A DNA stretch of 64,000 bases from Bog-756 sp963737625 (GTDB taxonomy: Bacteria; Actinomycetota; Acidimicrobiia; Acidimicrobiales; RAAP-2), in the NCBI GenBank assembly GCA_963737625.1, contig CAVTTK010000003.1, forward strand, positions 124,001 to 188,000, read 5' to 3'. Positions 31,936-41,091 of this stretch are shown piece by piece; positions within the stretch are counted from its first letter, which is position 1; each line of letters begins with the position of its first letter. Under the pieces are notes generated by a model. That model was given only the letters and a program-made list of their open reading frames with translations. It was not told the DNA's origin and ran no database searches. The position numbers and the translations under genes are program-made.

Positions 31936-33816
31936 TCAGACGATGATGGCGTCCACACACTCCCGGGCGTCGAGCACGGCCCGGATTCGACTCCGGGGGG
32001 AGGGGATGTAGTGCGTGAAGTAGCGGGTCCCCTCGGTCAGCACGCCGAGCAGCGAAAGGTGGGGCTGCACCCGACCACAGGCATCGAAGGGATGGAAGTC
32101 CTCGCTCACGGCCACGCTGCCCACCGCCGTGTCACCGTAGGTCATCTGGGCCAACCGACCTTCGGTGTAGAGCCGGGTGAGCAGCGGGGAGCTCGACCGG
32201 GCCAGGGAGGGGAGGTCGAGGTGGCCGCGGACGACCCCGTTGACGGTGACGGCGGTCTCCTCGTTGAGCTCGGTGGAACGCAGGGTGATCCGGCCGTCGG
32301 GTTCCGGGATGAGCCGCGGATTCGGTCCGAGGGGTGCATGCACCACGCCGGCGTCCATCAGGGCCAGCAGCTGCTGGGACCGGAGGGGCGGGGGACCGGC
32401 CTCCATCCGGTTGATCCGGCCGCGGACATTGGTCTGGAAGTCCAGGTACGAATCGAGGGTGAGCCCCCCGAACTCGATGACCCGGCGGAGCTGGTCGCGG
32501 AGGATGCGGAAGACCTCGAGGGCGGCCTTCACGGGACTGCCTCCCACGACGAGTGCCTCTTCGAGGTCCGTCTCCACCATGTCGTAGACCTGCGACTGGT
32601 AGTCCTCACCCGAGGCGTAGGAGCGGCCGGCCCCGGCGAACAGGTGGCTGGCCGGGTCGAACCGGCCGTACACCGGCTCGTACTCCTCCACCGCAGCATC
32701 GAAGTCGCCCTCCCGCCAGGCCCGGACCAGGCGGCGACGGACGGCATCCGACTCGTCGGCGCCGCCCTTCAGGAGGGCGGCATGGGTCAGGTAGCGGGCC
32801 CGCATCTCGGCGAACAGCAACGGCAGCAGGTCACGGCGGAAATCCACCTGGTGCCGCTCGGAGGTGCCGCCCGGATTGGTCAGTGCGCTGATGGCCTCGG
32901 GAGTGCACGCCACGGGACGGTAGCTCCCGTAGGGATCCACTCCGTTCGCCGATTTGGCACAGTAGGGAATCCCCGAACGCGAGTAGAGGTAGATCGCCGG
33001 CTCGTTGCCACTGGGCACGTAGCGCAGCCGGTCGCCCACTTCCTCGAAGGTTCCGCCCCGGCCGATGGTCATGGCGGTGAGGAGATCGAAGCCGACCAGG
33101 CCCATGCCGGCGATGGCCACCGGCTCGCCCGGAGGAACCGGGGTGTCGAAGTACTCGACCGGATAGGGGCGCAGGAAGCGGACCGCCGAATCGGTGACCG
33201 CCGACTCCTCGTTCCATGTATGGCCGGACGTCAAGACCACATGGTTCACGCACAGCGTGCGTCCGTTGTCGAGCAGCACGGCCTCACGCCCCCCCACCGA
33301 GGTGATGTCGACAGCGGAGGCGTAGTGCCGCACCACCTCCATGTTGGACGGGGCATTGGTCACCAGGGACTCGTAGAACCAGACCAGGTACTCGCCCATG
33401 AGACGCCGGGGCAGATAGTCGGTGGCCAGGATCGGTCGGCCCTTGGTGGTGATCCGACACTCGTGTCCGACCCATTGATAGCCCCTCGCTACGGCCCATT
33501 CGAAGAGTCCGACCGCATTCAAGGGAGCTTGTTCGCCATCAGGAGGCGCGTACAGGGACAGTTGCCCGCACGGGTTATTGAGTACCAGATAGTCGGGTTG
33601 ACCCATGGCATAGACGCCACCGCCTAGGGCTCCGGGTTCGATCACATGGACGCGAACGGAGGACTCCACCCGACGGGCCCGGGCCACCGCCCGCTCCAGG
33701 ACACACATGCCCCAGGAGCCAAGACCCACGATGGCCAGGTCAGTCGTGTCCGTTCGGACAGGGTCCGCGTACCACTCTGCCGGTGGCGAAGACGACAATG
33801 GACGCGACGAGATCAT
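31936..33816 (-). CDS. FAD/NAD(P)-binding protein (PF13454-like)
   Basis: 626 aa. LAIVGLGSWGMCVLERAVAR (about 26-45) is a dinucleotide-binding motif, followed by VIEPGALGGGVYAMGQPDYLVLNN (key GGGVY...LNNP). A second nucleotide motif VAIAGMGLVGFDLLTAMTIG is near residue 235. A long C-terminal part with FQTNVRGRINRMEAGPP follows. The layout is that of two-nucleotide flavoproteins that hydroxylate or oxidise small substrates, distantly like N-hydroxylases. Substrate unknown. It diverges from the AKR/aminoacylase/adenylation/formyltransferase run across an intergenic region with CACCGGT sites, so it may join that pathway. Confidence 0.8.
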   Translation of the reverse strand: MISSRPLSSSPPAEWYADPVRTDTTDLAIVGLGSWGMCVLERAVARARRVESSVRVHVIEPGALGGGVYAMGQPDYLVLNNPCGQLSLYAPPDGEQAPLNAVGLFEWAVARGYQWVGHECRITTKGRPILATDYLPRRLMGEYLVWFYESLVTNAPSNMEVVRHYASAVDITSVGGREAVLLDNGRTLCVNHVVLTSGHTWNEESAVTDSAVRFLRPYPVEYFDTPVPPGEPVAIAGMGLVGFDLLTAMTIGRGGTFEEVGDRLRYVPSGNEPAIYLYSRSGIPYCAKSANGVDPYGSYRPVACTPEAISALTNPGGTSERHQVDFRRDLLPLLFAEMRARYLTHAALLKGGADESDAVRRRLVRAWREGDFDAAVEEYEPVYGRFDPASHLFAGAGRSYASGEDYQSQVYDMVETDLEEALVVGGSPVKAALEVFRILRDQLRRVIEFGGLTLDSYLDFQTNVRGRINRMEAGPPPLRSQQLLALMDAGVVHAPLGPNPRLIPEPDGRITLRSTELNEETAVTVNGVVRGHLDLPSLARSSSPLLTRLYTEGRLAQMTYGDTAVGSVAVSEDFHPFDACGRVQPHLSLLGVLTEGTRYFTHYIPSPRSRIRAVLDARECVDAIIV

Positions 33817-33859
33817 GTGTACTGCTGCCCCTTCTCAAACCGTTGCAGTAAGACATGCA

Positions 33860-33888
33860 CACCGGTGGAATTCAAGTGTTTACCGGTG
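33860..33888. promoter_or_regulatory. CACCGGT inverted repeat in the divergent region, candidate operator
   Basis: CACCGGT (33860-33866) and ACCGGTG (33882-33888), centres 21 bp apart, two helical turns. A third CACCGGT is at 33949-33955. The 219-bp divergent region is less GC-rich than its surroundings. This arrangement suits a dimeric regulator shared by both directions, but no regulator gene is adjacent. Confidence 0.5.
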
Positions 33889-34035
33889 CGATAACAACGC
33901 TAGATGCTGCGCTCATGCTTACACAAGACCCTGTCGAAACCACGGCGTCACCGGTAGAATGAGGCGAGGCCCGGCCGTTGTCTTTCATGAAAACCCATGC
34001 CGGCACATCCGCACGACAGAGAGGAGCAGGGGACG

Positions 34036-34902
34036 ATGGCCGACACCGTCACGTTGGGAACCCTCGAGGTGCACCGCCTCGGATTCGGGACCATGCAGCT
34101 GACTGGTCCCGGCGTGTGGGGCCCTCCTGATGATCGCGACGGGGCCATCGAGGTCCTGCGCACGGCCCTGCACCTCGGTGTCGACCTCATCGACACCGCC
34201 GACTCGTACGGGCCCGATGTCGCCGAGGACCTGATCTTCGAGGCCCTGCACCCCTACCCCCGTGGTCTGACCATCGCCACCAAGGCCGGATTCACCCGCT
34301 CCGGGCCCGACCAGTGGGCACCGTGCGGACGGCCCGACTACCTCGTCGCCCAATGTGAGGGGAGCCTCCGGCGCCTCGGCGTCGACCACATCGACCTGTT
34401 CCAGCTACACCGCATCGATCCGGCCGTTCCCGCCGCCGACCAGTTCGGTGCGTTGAAGGAGCTGCGAGATGCCGGCAAGGTCACCGAGGTCGGGTTGTCG
34501 GAGGCCAGCGTGGCCGACATCGAGGCCGCCCGGGAAATCGTGCCCGTGGTCACGGTGCAGAACCAGTACAACATCGCCCAACGGGAGGCCGATGACGTCA
34601 TCGACTACTGCGAGCACCACCAGATCGGGTTCATCCCGTGGTTCCCGCTGGGCAGCGGCAAGCTGTCGCGGGGCGGGGGACCGCTGGACGCGGTGGCCCA
34701 CGAGGTGGGAGCGACCGTGTCCCAGGTGTGCCTGGCCTGGCTGCTGCGTCGCTCCCCGGTCATGCTGCCCATCCCGGGCACGTCGTCGGTGGTCCATCTC
34801 CGGGAGAACTGCCTCGCCGGCACGATCGCCCTCACCGATGAGCAGTTCGACGCCCTGGTCGACGCCCGCAAGCCCCTGCGCCGGTGGGCGCTGGTCGGAT
34901 GA
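34036..34902 (+). CDS. Aldo/keto reductase
   Basis: 288 aa. Catalytic tetrad: Asp and Tyr in LIDTADSYGPD, Lys in IATKAGF and His in LFQLHRIDP. NADPH-contact end: MLPIPGTSSVVHLREN. Start ATG 34036 has GAGGAG upstream. The family reduces aldehydes and ketones or does the reverse. First gene of a run that continues with an amidohydrolase (18 bp gap), an adenylation domain and a formyltransferase. Confidence 0.9.
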   Translation: MADTVTLGTLEVHRLGFGTMQLTGPGVWGPPDDRDGAIEVLRTALHLGVDLIDTADSYGPDVAEDLIFEALHPYPRGLTIATKAGFTRSGPDQWAPCGRPDYLVAQCEGSLRRLGVDHIDLFQLHRIDPAVPAADQFGALKELRDAGKVTEVGLSEASVADIEAAREIVPVVTVQNQYNIAQREADDVIDYCEHHQIGFIPWFPLGSGKLSRGGGPLDAVAHEVGATVSQVCLAWLLRRSPVMLPIPGTSSVVHLRENCLAGTIALTDEQFDALVDARKPLRRWALVG

Positions 34903-34920
34903 ACGGCGAGGTACGCCCCC

Positions 34921-36675
34921 GTGCCTGCTGACCTGGTCATCCGCCACGCGACCCTGGCCGACGGGACCGGCGGGCCGCTGAGGCGCGCCGACATCGCCGT
35001 CACCGGGGACCGGATCGTCGAGGTCGGGGACGACGTGGCCCGCGGACGACGGGAACTCGACGCCGAGGGTCTGCTGGTCACGCCGGGGTTTGTCGACCCC
35101 CATACCCACTACGACGGACAGGCCACGTGGGACCCCGAGCTGGCGCCGTCGTCCCACCACGGGGTGACCACGGTGGCCATGGGCAACTGCGGCGTGGGTT
35201 TCGCCCCGGTCGAGCCCGACCGCCACGACTGGCTGATCGCCACCATGGAAGGGGTGGAGGACATCCCGGGCACGGCCCTGCACGAGGGTCTCCGGTGGGA
35301 CTGGGAGTCCTTCCCGGAGTATCTGGACGCCCTGGGGCGCCAGCCGCGCACCATCGACGTGGGGACCCATGTTCCGCACGCCGCCCTGCGGGCCTTCGTG
35401 ATGGGCGAGCGGGGGGCCGACCTCGAGCAGCACCCCGACGAAGGCCAACTGCAGGCCATGGCCGCGCTCCTGCGCCAGGGACTCGAGGCCGGGGCCCTGG
35501 GTGTCACGACGTCGCGCACCGAACGCCACCGCACGAGCGCGGGGCAGAACCTGGGCACGCTACGGGCCCGGGAGCCCGAATTGATGGCCCTGGCCTCCAC
35601 GCTCCGGGCCAGCGGAACCGGCGTCTTCCAGTTCCTGAGCGACAGCTACCGGACCAACGACGAGGAGTTCGCCCAGTCCGAGTTCGCCCTGGTGACCGAG
35701 TTCGCCCGGACCAGTCGGCGACCGGTGAGCTACACCGTGCAACAGGATGTCGAGGCGCCCGAGCGGTGGCGGGACCTGATGGCGCTGGCGGTGAAGCTCC
35801 GGGCCGAGGGGCTCGACGTGAAGGCTCAGGTGGCACCCAGACCGATCGGCGTCCTGCTCGGTTTGGAGGCATCGGCCAACGTCTTCACCCCGACCCGCGC
35901 CTACGGCAAGATCGCCAATCTCCCGCTGGCCGAGCGCGTCCAGGCTCTGGGCGACCCGGAGCGTCGCCGGAAGATCGTGGAGGGACACGCCCATCTGACA
36001 TCTGACCCGGATGCCTTCGCCGGGTACGCCTTCTTCGGGCGGTTCGACGACATGTACGTGCTCGACGACCCGGTGGACTACAACTTCGACAGCGCCCGGT
36101 CACTCGGGGCCCTGGCCCGTCGCACCGGAGCCGATCCCCGGGAACTGGCGTACGACGTCCAGCTCCAGCGGGGCGGCCGCCAGCTCATCTACACACCGCT
36201 GTTCAACTTCGCCCACCGCAACCTGGAAGCCATCCGCGAGATGATCACCTCGCCGGTGGCCATGTTCGGGCTCTCGGACGCCGGAGCGCACTGCGGGCAG
36301 ATCTGCGACGGCAGCATGACCACCACCTACCTCTCGATGTGGGCCCGTGACCTGGACGGTCCGAATGGACTGCCCGTGGAATCCGTGGTCCATCAGCTGA
36401 CCCGCCGGCCGGCGGCCCACTTCGGTTGGCTCGACCGGGGCATCGTGGCGCCGGGGCTGCTGGCCGACCTCAACGTGATCGACCTGGCCGCTCTGGAGTG
36501 CGCCCCGCCGGAGATCACCGCCGACCTCCCGGCCGGAGGGCGGCGCCTCCTGCAGGAGGGACGGGGATACCGGTGGACGGTGAAGCGGGGTGCGGTGACC
36601 TTCGAGGACGGCGTCCCCACCGGTGAGCTGCCCGGTCAGCTGGTGCGGGGGTCGCAACCCGCTCCGGTCGGATGA
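34921..36675 (+). CDS. N-acyl-D-amino-acid deacylase family amidohydrolase
   Basis: 584 aa, GTG start. Amidohydrolase-3 signatures: LLVTPGFVDPHTHYDGQATWD (zinc HxH and Asp) at about 48-68, GNCGVGFAP with the D-aminoacylase metal Cys at about 94, GLSDAGAHCGQICDGS with the catalytic Asp at about 455, and RPAAHFGWLDRG. Relatives deacylate N-acyl-D-amino acids; some members hydrolyse hydantoin-like or N-carbamoyl compounds. The stop overlaps the next ATG (ATGA), coupling it to the adenylation gene. Confidence 0.9.
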   Translation: MPADLVIRHATLADGTGGPLRRADIAVTGDRIVEVGDDVARGRRELDAEGLLVTPGFVDPHTHYDGQATWDPELAPSSHHGVTTVAMGNCGVGFAPVEPDRHDWLIATMEGVEDIPGTALHEGLRWDWESFPEYLDALGRQPRTIDVGTHVPHAALRAFVMGERGADLEQHPDEGQLQAMAALLRQGLEAGALGVTTSRTERHRTSAGQNLGTLRAREPELMALASTLRASGTGVFQFLSDSYRTNDEEFAQSEFALVTEFARTSRRPVSYTVQQDVEAPERWRDLMALAVKLRAEGLDVKAQVAPRPIGVLLGLEASANVFTPTRAYGKIANLPLAERVQALGDPERRRKIVEGHAHLTSDPDAFAGYAFFGRFDDMYVLDDPVDYNFDSARSLGALARRTGADPRELAYDVQLQRGGRQLIYTPLFNFAHRNLEAIREMITSPVAMFGLSDAGAHCGQICDGSMTTTYLSMWARDLDGPNGLPVESVVHQLTRRPAAHFGWLDRGIVAPGLLADLNVIDLAALECAPPEITADLPAGGRRLLQEGRGYRWTVKRGAVTFEDGVPTGELPGQLVRGSQPAPVG

Positions 36676-38237
36676 CACCGACGATGGGCCCCGACCTCAT
36701 CTCGGCCGTCCTCGAGCAGGCCCTGACCGAACCGGACCGTCCCGCGGTGAAGGACCTCGACCGGGAGCTCAGCTACGGGGAGCTGGTCGACGAGGTCGGC
36801 CGGCTGGCCCGGGACCTCGGGGCGCGGGGCGTCGGGGTGGGTGACCGGGTGGCGCTGCGCCTGGCCAACTCCGTCGACTTCGTGGCGGCGGCGCTGGCCA
36901 CGATGTGGATCGGTGCCCTGTTCGTCCCCCTGGCGGTGACCGACCCCGAGGCCCGTGTGGAGGCCATTGTGGCCGACTGCACCCCGGTGGTCGTCGTCTG
37001 CGGTGACGACGACGGGGGTGGGGACCTGGACGGCGACGAGCGGCCGATTCCCCCCCCGGGCCGGCCTCCCTGGGTCCGGTTCGCCGAGCTGGGATCCGTC
37101 GGGGGCACCGTGCCACCCCGACACCTGGCCGCCGAGCAGCCGGCCTACGCCATCTACACGTCGGGGACCACCGGCTCTCCGAAGGGCGTGCTGATCAGCC
37201 ACCAGGCATTCACCGCCGCCGTCCGGTCCACAGCCGAGGTACTCGGCCTCGACCGGAGCACCCGCACGCTGTGCGTCTCCCCGTTCCACTTCGACGGCTC
37301 CTTCGGCACCTTGTTCCCCACCCTCTTCGTCGGCGGGGCCGTAGTCCTCCGACCCCGGGAGTCGCTCCTGTTCCCCCGGACGTTCTTCCGGACCGTCCAA
37401 CGGGAGGGCATCACCTACACCGGCTTCTCCCCCAGCTATCTGAAGCTGCTGCTGGCCAGCCCACAACTCGGCGAGTTGGCCGGAGGGACCCTCGAGATCA
37501 TCGCCTTGGGGGGCGAGGCCAGCGCCCTGTCCGACATCCGGGCCCTGTGGGCTGCCGCCCCGCAGGTGCGGGTGTTCAACCGGTACGGACCGACCGAGAC
37601 CACCATCGCCGTCACCCACATCGAGCTGACGCCGGAGCTGGTGGCCGACGGCACCGTGCCCATCGGGACACCCCACCCCGGCGTGTCCTTCCACATCGTC
37701 GACGAAGGAGGCCGCATCGTCGAGGGGCCGGACCAGGTGGGCGAGCTCTACATCGGTGGGATCCAGCTCATGAACGGCTACTGGGGGGCGCCGGACCTCA
37801 CCGCGGGCGTTATCCGTACCGACGTCGTCGCCGGCGAGACCGTGTACCGCTCCGGCGACCTCGTCTACCGGAACGGGCACGGGCAGTACATCTACGTGGA
37901 GCGGGCCGATCGGGTGGTCAAGCGGTCCGGGGTGCGCATCTCCCTGCTCGAGCTGGCCGACGCCGTGCGGGCGCTCCCCGCCGTGGCCGACGCCGCCTGT
38001 GTGGTCTACGACCATGACGGCGACGTGGGCATCGTGGCCTTCGTGGTGACCGACCGTCCGGTCACCGCTCTCGAGCTCCGTCAGGGCGCAGGCCGGACGC
38101 TTCCCGACTCCATGCTCCCCGACCGGATGGAACTGGTCGACGAGCTACCTCTCACCTCGTCGAGCAAGCTCGACGAGCGCAGGCTGTTGGCCTGTGCCGG
38201 CCTCCACTCACGTGACCTGCTGCTCAGCCATGGGTGA
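36672..38237 (+). CDS. Stand-alone amino acid adenylation domain (AMP-binding)
   Basis: 521 aa. Core motifs: A3 YTSGTTGSPKG (about 160-170), A4 FHFDGSFGT with the amino-group-binding Asp, A5 FNRYGPTETT, A7 YRSGDLVYRNG, A8-like RVVKRSGVRIS, A10 TSSSKLDERRL with the catalytic Lys. By-eye specificity residues are D-G-G-G-I-L-R-I, matching no code I know; the Arg suggests an acidic or polar substrate (inference). No carrier, condensation or thioesterase domain is encoded here. The adenylate may go to an unlinked carrier or be used directly, as in an amide ligase. Confidence 0.9.
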   Translation: MTPTMGPDLISAVLEQALTEPDRPAVKDLDRELSYGELVDEVGRLARDLGARGVGVGDRVALRLANSVDFVAAALATMWIGALFVPLAVTDPEARVEAIVADCTPVVVVCGDDDGGGDLDGDERPIPPPGRPPWVRFAELGSVGGTVPPRHLAAEQPAYAIYTSGTTGSPKGVLISHQAFTAAVRSTAEVLGLDRSTRTLCVSPFHFDGSFGTLFPTLFVGGAVVLRPRESLLFPRTFFRTVQREGITYTGFSPSYLKLLLASPQLGELAGGTLEIIALGGEASALSDIRALWAAAPQVRVFNRYGPTETTIAVTHIELTPELVADGTVPIGTPHPGVSFHIVDEGGRIVEGPDQVGELYIGGIQLMNGYWGAPDLTAGVIRTDVVAGETVYRSGDLVYRNGHGQYIYVERADRVVKRSGVRISLLELADAVRALPAVADAACVVYDHDGDVGIVAFVVTDRPVTALELRQGAGRTLPDSMLPDRMELVDELPLTSSSKLDERRLLACAGLHSRDLLLSHG

Positions 38238-39096
38238 CGGCACGGAGCAGAGCGGCTTGCGTGTGGTCATCCTCTCCGCCGTCCCGGAGGTGGCCGCCAT
38301 GACCGCCACCACACTGCGACGCCTGGGGCACGAACCGGTGGCGGCCGTAGGGGCCCGGCGCAAGAAGCCCACCCCTGGACTGACTTCCCTAGACGAGACG
38401 TCGACGATACCGGGCACCAAAGTGGTCATCGCAGCCGACAGGGACAGCGTCCAACCGATCCTCACCTCGTTCGGCCCCGACCTGGTGCTGTCGTGGGCCT
38501 TCCCATGGCGGGTGCTGGAGGATGCTCTGGCGGTCCCGAAGCACGGTTCGATCAACTACCACCCGTCGCTCCTGCCCCGACACCGCGGATCGAACCCGGT
38601 TGCCTGGACCATCCGGATGGGAGACAGCCACTACGGCGTCACCTGGCACCGGATGGAGCCGGGATTCGACAGTGGACCGATCCTGGCCCAGAGATCGACC
38701 CCTGTCCTGGACGAGGACTCCATCTACGATGTGATCCCGCGACTGACCGTGCTCGGGTTGAGGATGCTGCCAGTCGTCATCCAGCGGGTCCTCCGCGGAG
38801 AACCGGGCGACCCGCAGCCCGCCGAAGGGGTCACCGAAGCGGGTCCGTTCGGGGATGACTACGCCACGATCGACTGGTCCCAGCCGGCTCGGGCGATCCA
38901 CACTCAGGTGCGGTCGTGGGCGTTCACACCAGGCACCCATTCCGTGATCGGTCCCGTTGCCGACCTACAGGGCCGCCATCTCCGCGTCCTGCGGACCAGC
39001 CTGTACCCACCGGACGACGATGGCGGTCAGGACGCGGTGGTCGTCGAGTGTGGGGACGGTCCCCTCTGGGTCGTCGCCACCGAACCCCTGGAGTAG
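38230..39096 (+). CDS. Formyltransferase-fold protein (FMT/PurN-like)
   Basis: 288 aa; overlaps the adenylation gene by 8 bp. Formyltransferase catalytic Asn and His are in INYHPSLLPRHRGSNP (about 110-125) and the Asp in GFDSGPILAQ (about 153-162); MGDSHYGVTWHRM is also typical. The C-terminal domain is small, so it is not a normal methionyl-tRNA formyltransferase. It probably transfers formyl from 10-formyl-tetrahydrofolate to an amine, as in sugar or siderophore N-formyltransferases. Its coupling to an adenylation domain points to an N-formylated amino acid product (inference). Confidence 0.82.
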   Translation: MGDGTEQSGLRVVILSAVPEVAAMTATTLRRLGHEPVAAVGARRKKPTPGLTSLDETSTIPGTKVVIAADRDSVQPILTSFGPDLVLSWAFPWRVLEDALAVPKHGSINYHPSLLPRHRGSNPVAWTIRMGDSHYGVTWHRMEPGFDSGPILAQRSTPVLDEDSIYDVIPRLTVLGLRMLPVVIQRVLRGEPGDPQPAEGVTEAGPFGDDYATIDWSQPARAIHTQVRSWAFTPGTHSVIGPVADLQGRHLRVLRTSLYPPDDDGGQDAVVVECGDGPLWVVATEPLE

Positions 39097-39122
39097 GGAC
39101 CGCCAGACATGCGAGTCGGGCC

Positions 39123-39141
39123 CGGGCGTGCCCGACGCCCG
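39123..39141 (+). terminator. Possible terminator after the formyltransferase gene
   Basis: CGGGCGT-GCCCG-ACGCCCG, a 7-bp stem 27 bp past the stop, before the tat genes. No T-run. Confidence 0.42.
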
Positions 39142-39285
39142 TTCCAGCTCCGTGGGCCATCCCCTGGGACCCTCGGCCGGGCGGGCGGGATGCCATCCGG
39201 ATCCGTTCCGGCACCGAATAGCCCTGGACGGCCAGGGCACCGGACCCACGGCTGACCCGGATACGGCAAGGAAGGTAGGACTCTC

Positions 39286-39567
39286 GTGCACTTCACCTCA
39301 CCGGCAGAGATATTCGGCATGGACGGACTGATCATCCTGGTGGTGGTGGCGCTGGTTCTCTTCGGCTCCACGCAGATCCCCAAGCTGGCCCGATCCCTGG
39401 GATCGGCTAGGACGGAGTTCAAACAGGGACTCTCCGAGGGCGAGCGTGTCGCCCAGCCGGTCGAGGTCGTCACGGTTTCCCCCGCGGCCGTGGCCGCCGC
39501 ACCGGAGCGCGTGGTCGCCGGCCCGACGTCAGGTGTCCGGGTGACGTCTGACGCCAACGCCCGTTAG
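39286..39567 (+). CDS. tatA: Sec-independent translocase TatA-like protein
   Basis: 93 aa, GTG start. One membrane helix (DGLIILVVVALVLFGSTQIP, about 13-32) with the FG hinge, then the amphipathic helix KLARSLGSARTEFKQGLSEG. TatA oligomers form the pore for folded proteins with twin-arginine signals. AAGGAAGG lies upstream. TatB follows 14 bp later; no tatC is in the window. Confidence 0.9.
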   Translation: MHFTSPAEIFGMDGLIILVVVALVLFGSTQIPKLARSLGSARTEFKQGLSEGERVAQPVEVVTVSPAAVAAAPERVVAGPTSGVRVTSDANAR

Positions 39568-39581
39568 CACCGGTATCACCA

Positions 39582-40061
39582 GTGGACGTCCTGAGTCCGG
39601 CCAAGTTGCTGGTCATCCTGGTGGTGGCGCTGGCCGTCCTCGGACCGGACAAGCTCCCCACCCTGGCCAAACAGGTCGGCAACCTGTGGCGGGACTTCTC
39701 GAGATTCCGTCAGAAGCTGGAGTCCGACGTCCGGGCATCCTGGCCCGACCTGCCATCCACCGAGACCATCGCCAAAGCGGTCCGGGCACCGGTGAGCTTC
39801 CTCGACACACTCGCCGATGCACCCCCGGAGGGGGACGGCACCCTATCCGAGTCCCCGGCCACCGGAGGCACCGCGGGACCTCCGAATGCGGCGCCGGTGG
39901 CGGCCGATGGGCATGAAGGCACCTACTGGCCCACCGAGACGGTGATCGGCTCGGAAGCCCCTGCGCCGAGGGCCCCGGTCCTGATCACCGGTGCGGTCGG
40001 CGTCGTTCACGAGGTGCGGCCCGCCGTCGGGGGCAGGCTGCACGACCCCGGCTCGAACTGA
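39582..40061 (+). CDS. tatB: Sec-independent translocase TatB-like protein
   Basis: 159 aa, GTG start. Short N-terminal helix (AKLLVILVVALAVLGPDKLP) with a P-G-P-D-KLP hinge rather than FG, then a long amphipathic helix (AKQVGNLWRDFSRFRQKLES) and a disordered acidic/proline tail. These features separate TatB from TatA. It should receive Tat substrates together with TatC. Confidence 0.85.
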   Translation: MDVLSPAKLLVILVVALAVLGPDKLPTLAKQVGNLWRDFSRFRQKLESDVRASWPDLPSTETIAKAVRAPVSFLDTLADAPPEGDGTLSESPATGGTAGPPNAAPVAADGHEGTYWPTETVIGSEAPAPRAPVLITGAVGVVHEVRPAVGGRLHDPGSN

Positions 40062-40232
40062 GCGCCTTCCCCGCTCGAACCCACCACCGTGGGCTCAGAC
40101 CCGAACACTGCCCGTCCGGTCTCGGGGATATCGCCGGGGGCCGTGGTCACCCCGGCGGGCCGGGCGCCGACCGGTACAGTTGGCGCCCGCGCCCGATGAG
40201 CCCACGACGGTGCCCGGGGAGGAGAAGTGCAG

Positions 40233-41051
40233 ATGAAGGTCGGAGTCCACCTCCCCCAATACGGTCGGGTCGCCGGACCCGATGCCATCACCCGGGCGGC
40301 CAGACACGCCGAGGAACTGGGTTTCGTCGATCTGTGGGTCAGTGACCACGTGGTCCACCCCGCGGCCCAGAACTACCCCTCGCCCTATCTGTTCGATCCC
40401 CTGGTCACCCTGACGTGGGCGGCGGCGGCCACCGAGCGCATCGGGCTCGGCACGAGCGTGCTCGTGGTGCCTACCCACAACCCCCTGGAACTGGCCAACG
40501 CACTGGCGAGTCTGGACGCACTGTCTCGGGGTCGGGTGACCATCGTCGTGGGTGTGGGCTGGTCGGAGGCTGAGTACCAGGCCCTGGGCTACGACTTCCA
40601 CAATCGCGGGGAGCGGCTGGACGAGGCCATCGACCTGTTCCGGACGGTGTGGCTCGAGGACCCGGCGACCTTCCACGGAAGGCACACGTCCTTCGACAAC
40701 ATGCGGATCCTGCCCAAACCCGGTCACCCCATCCCCATCTGGATCGGCGGCAGCAGCGAGCCCGCCTACCGTCGCGTGGCCGAGAGGGGGGACGGCTACC
40801 AGGCCGTGGGCCTCACCCCGGAACAGGCCGCACCGGTCGTGGAGCGCATCCGCCGGGATCATCCCGACACCGCCTTCCCGGTCTCCCTCCGCACCGGTTG
40901 GGACCCCCAGGGGATGGACCACGGTCGGATTCGGGAGGAGCTGGCCGCCTACACCGAGGCCGGCATCCAGCACATCGTGTCGGCGCCGTGGCGGCGGGAA
41001 CCCGATGAGTGGCTGCGGTCGATGGACCAGCTCGCCGCACTCGTCCTCTAA
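40233..41051 (+). CDS. LLM-class F420-dependent oxidoreductase
   Basis: 272 aa. Luciferase-like barrel: MKVGVHLPQYGRVAGPDAIT, AEELGFVDLWVSDHVV, ERIGLGTSVLVVPTHNP, VGVGWSEAEYQALG and PIWIGGSSEPAYRRVAERGDGYQ. The VGWSxxEY and WIGG signatures fit F420-dependent actinobacterial subfamilies. ATG 40233 is 8 bases after GGAGGAG; the upstream GTG at 40227 is too close. Substrate unknown. Confidence 0.9.
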   Translation: MKVGVHLPQYGRVAGPDAITRAARHAEELGFVDLWVSDHVVHPAAQNYPSPYLFDPLVTLTWAAAATERIGLGTSVLVVPTHNPLELANALASLDALSRGRVTIVVGVGWSEAEYQALGYDFHNRGERLDEAIDLFRTVWLEDPATFHGRHTSFDNMRILPKPGHPIPIWIGGSSEPAYRRVAERGDGYQAVGLTPEQAAPVVERIRRDHPDTAFPVSLRTGWDPQGMDHGRIREELAAYTEAGIQHIVSAPWRREPDEWLRSMDQLAALVL

Positions 41052-41091
41052 ACCGGGAGCCCCGTACCCAGAGGACGCCGGGTGGGGGCGG

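Noticed and set aside
30099..31958. 619-codon minus-strand open frame
   Set aside because: Antisense to metA-like and metY; no recognisable motif and shadow composition.
31648..33627. 659-codon plus-strand open frame
   Set aside because: Antisense to the FAD/NAD(P) protein, which has two clear nucleotide-binding motifs.
36672..39096. Full nonribosomal peptide synthetase
   Set aside because: Only a single adenylation domain; no condensation, carrier or thioesterase domain nearby.
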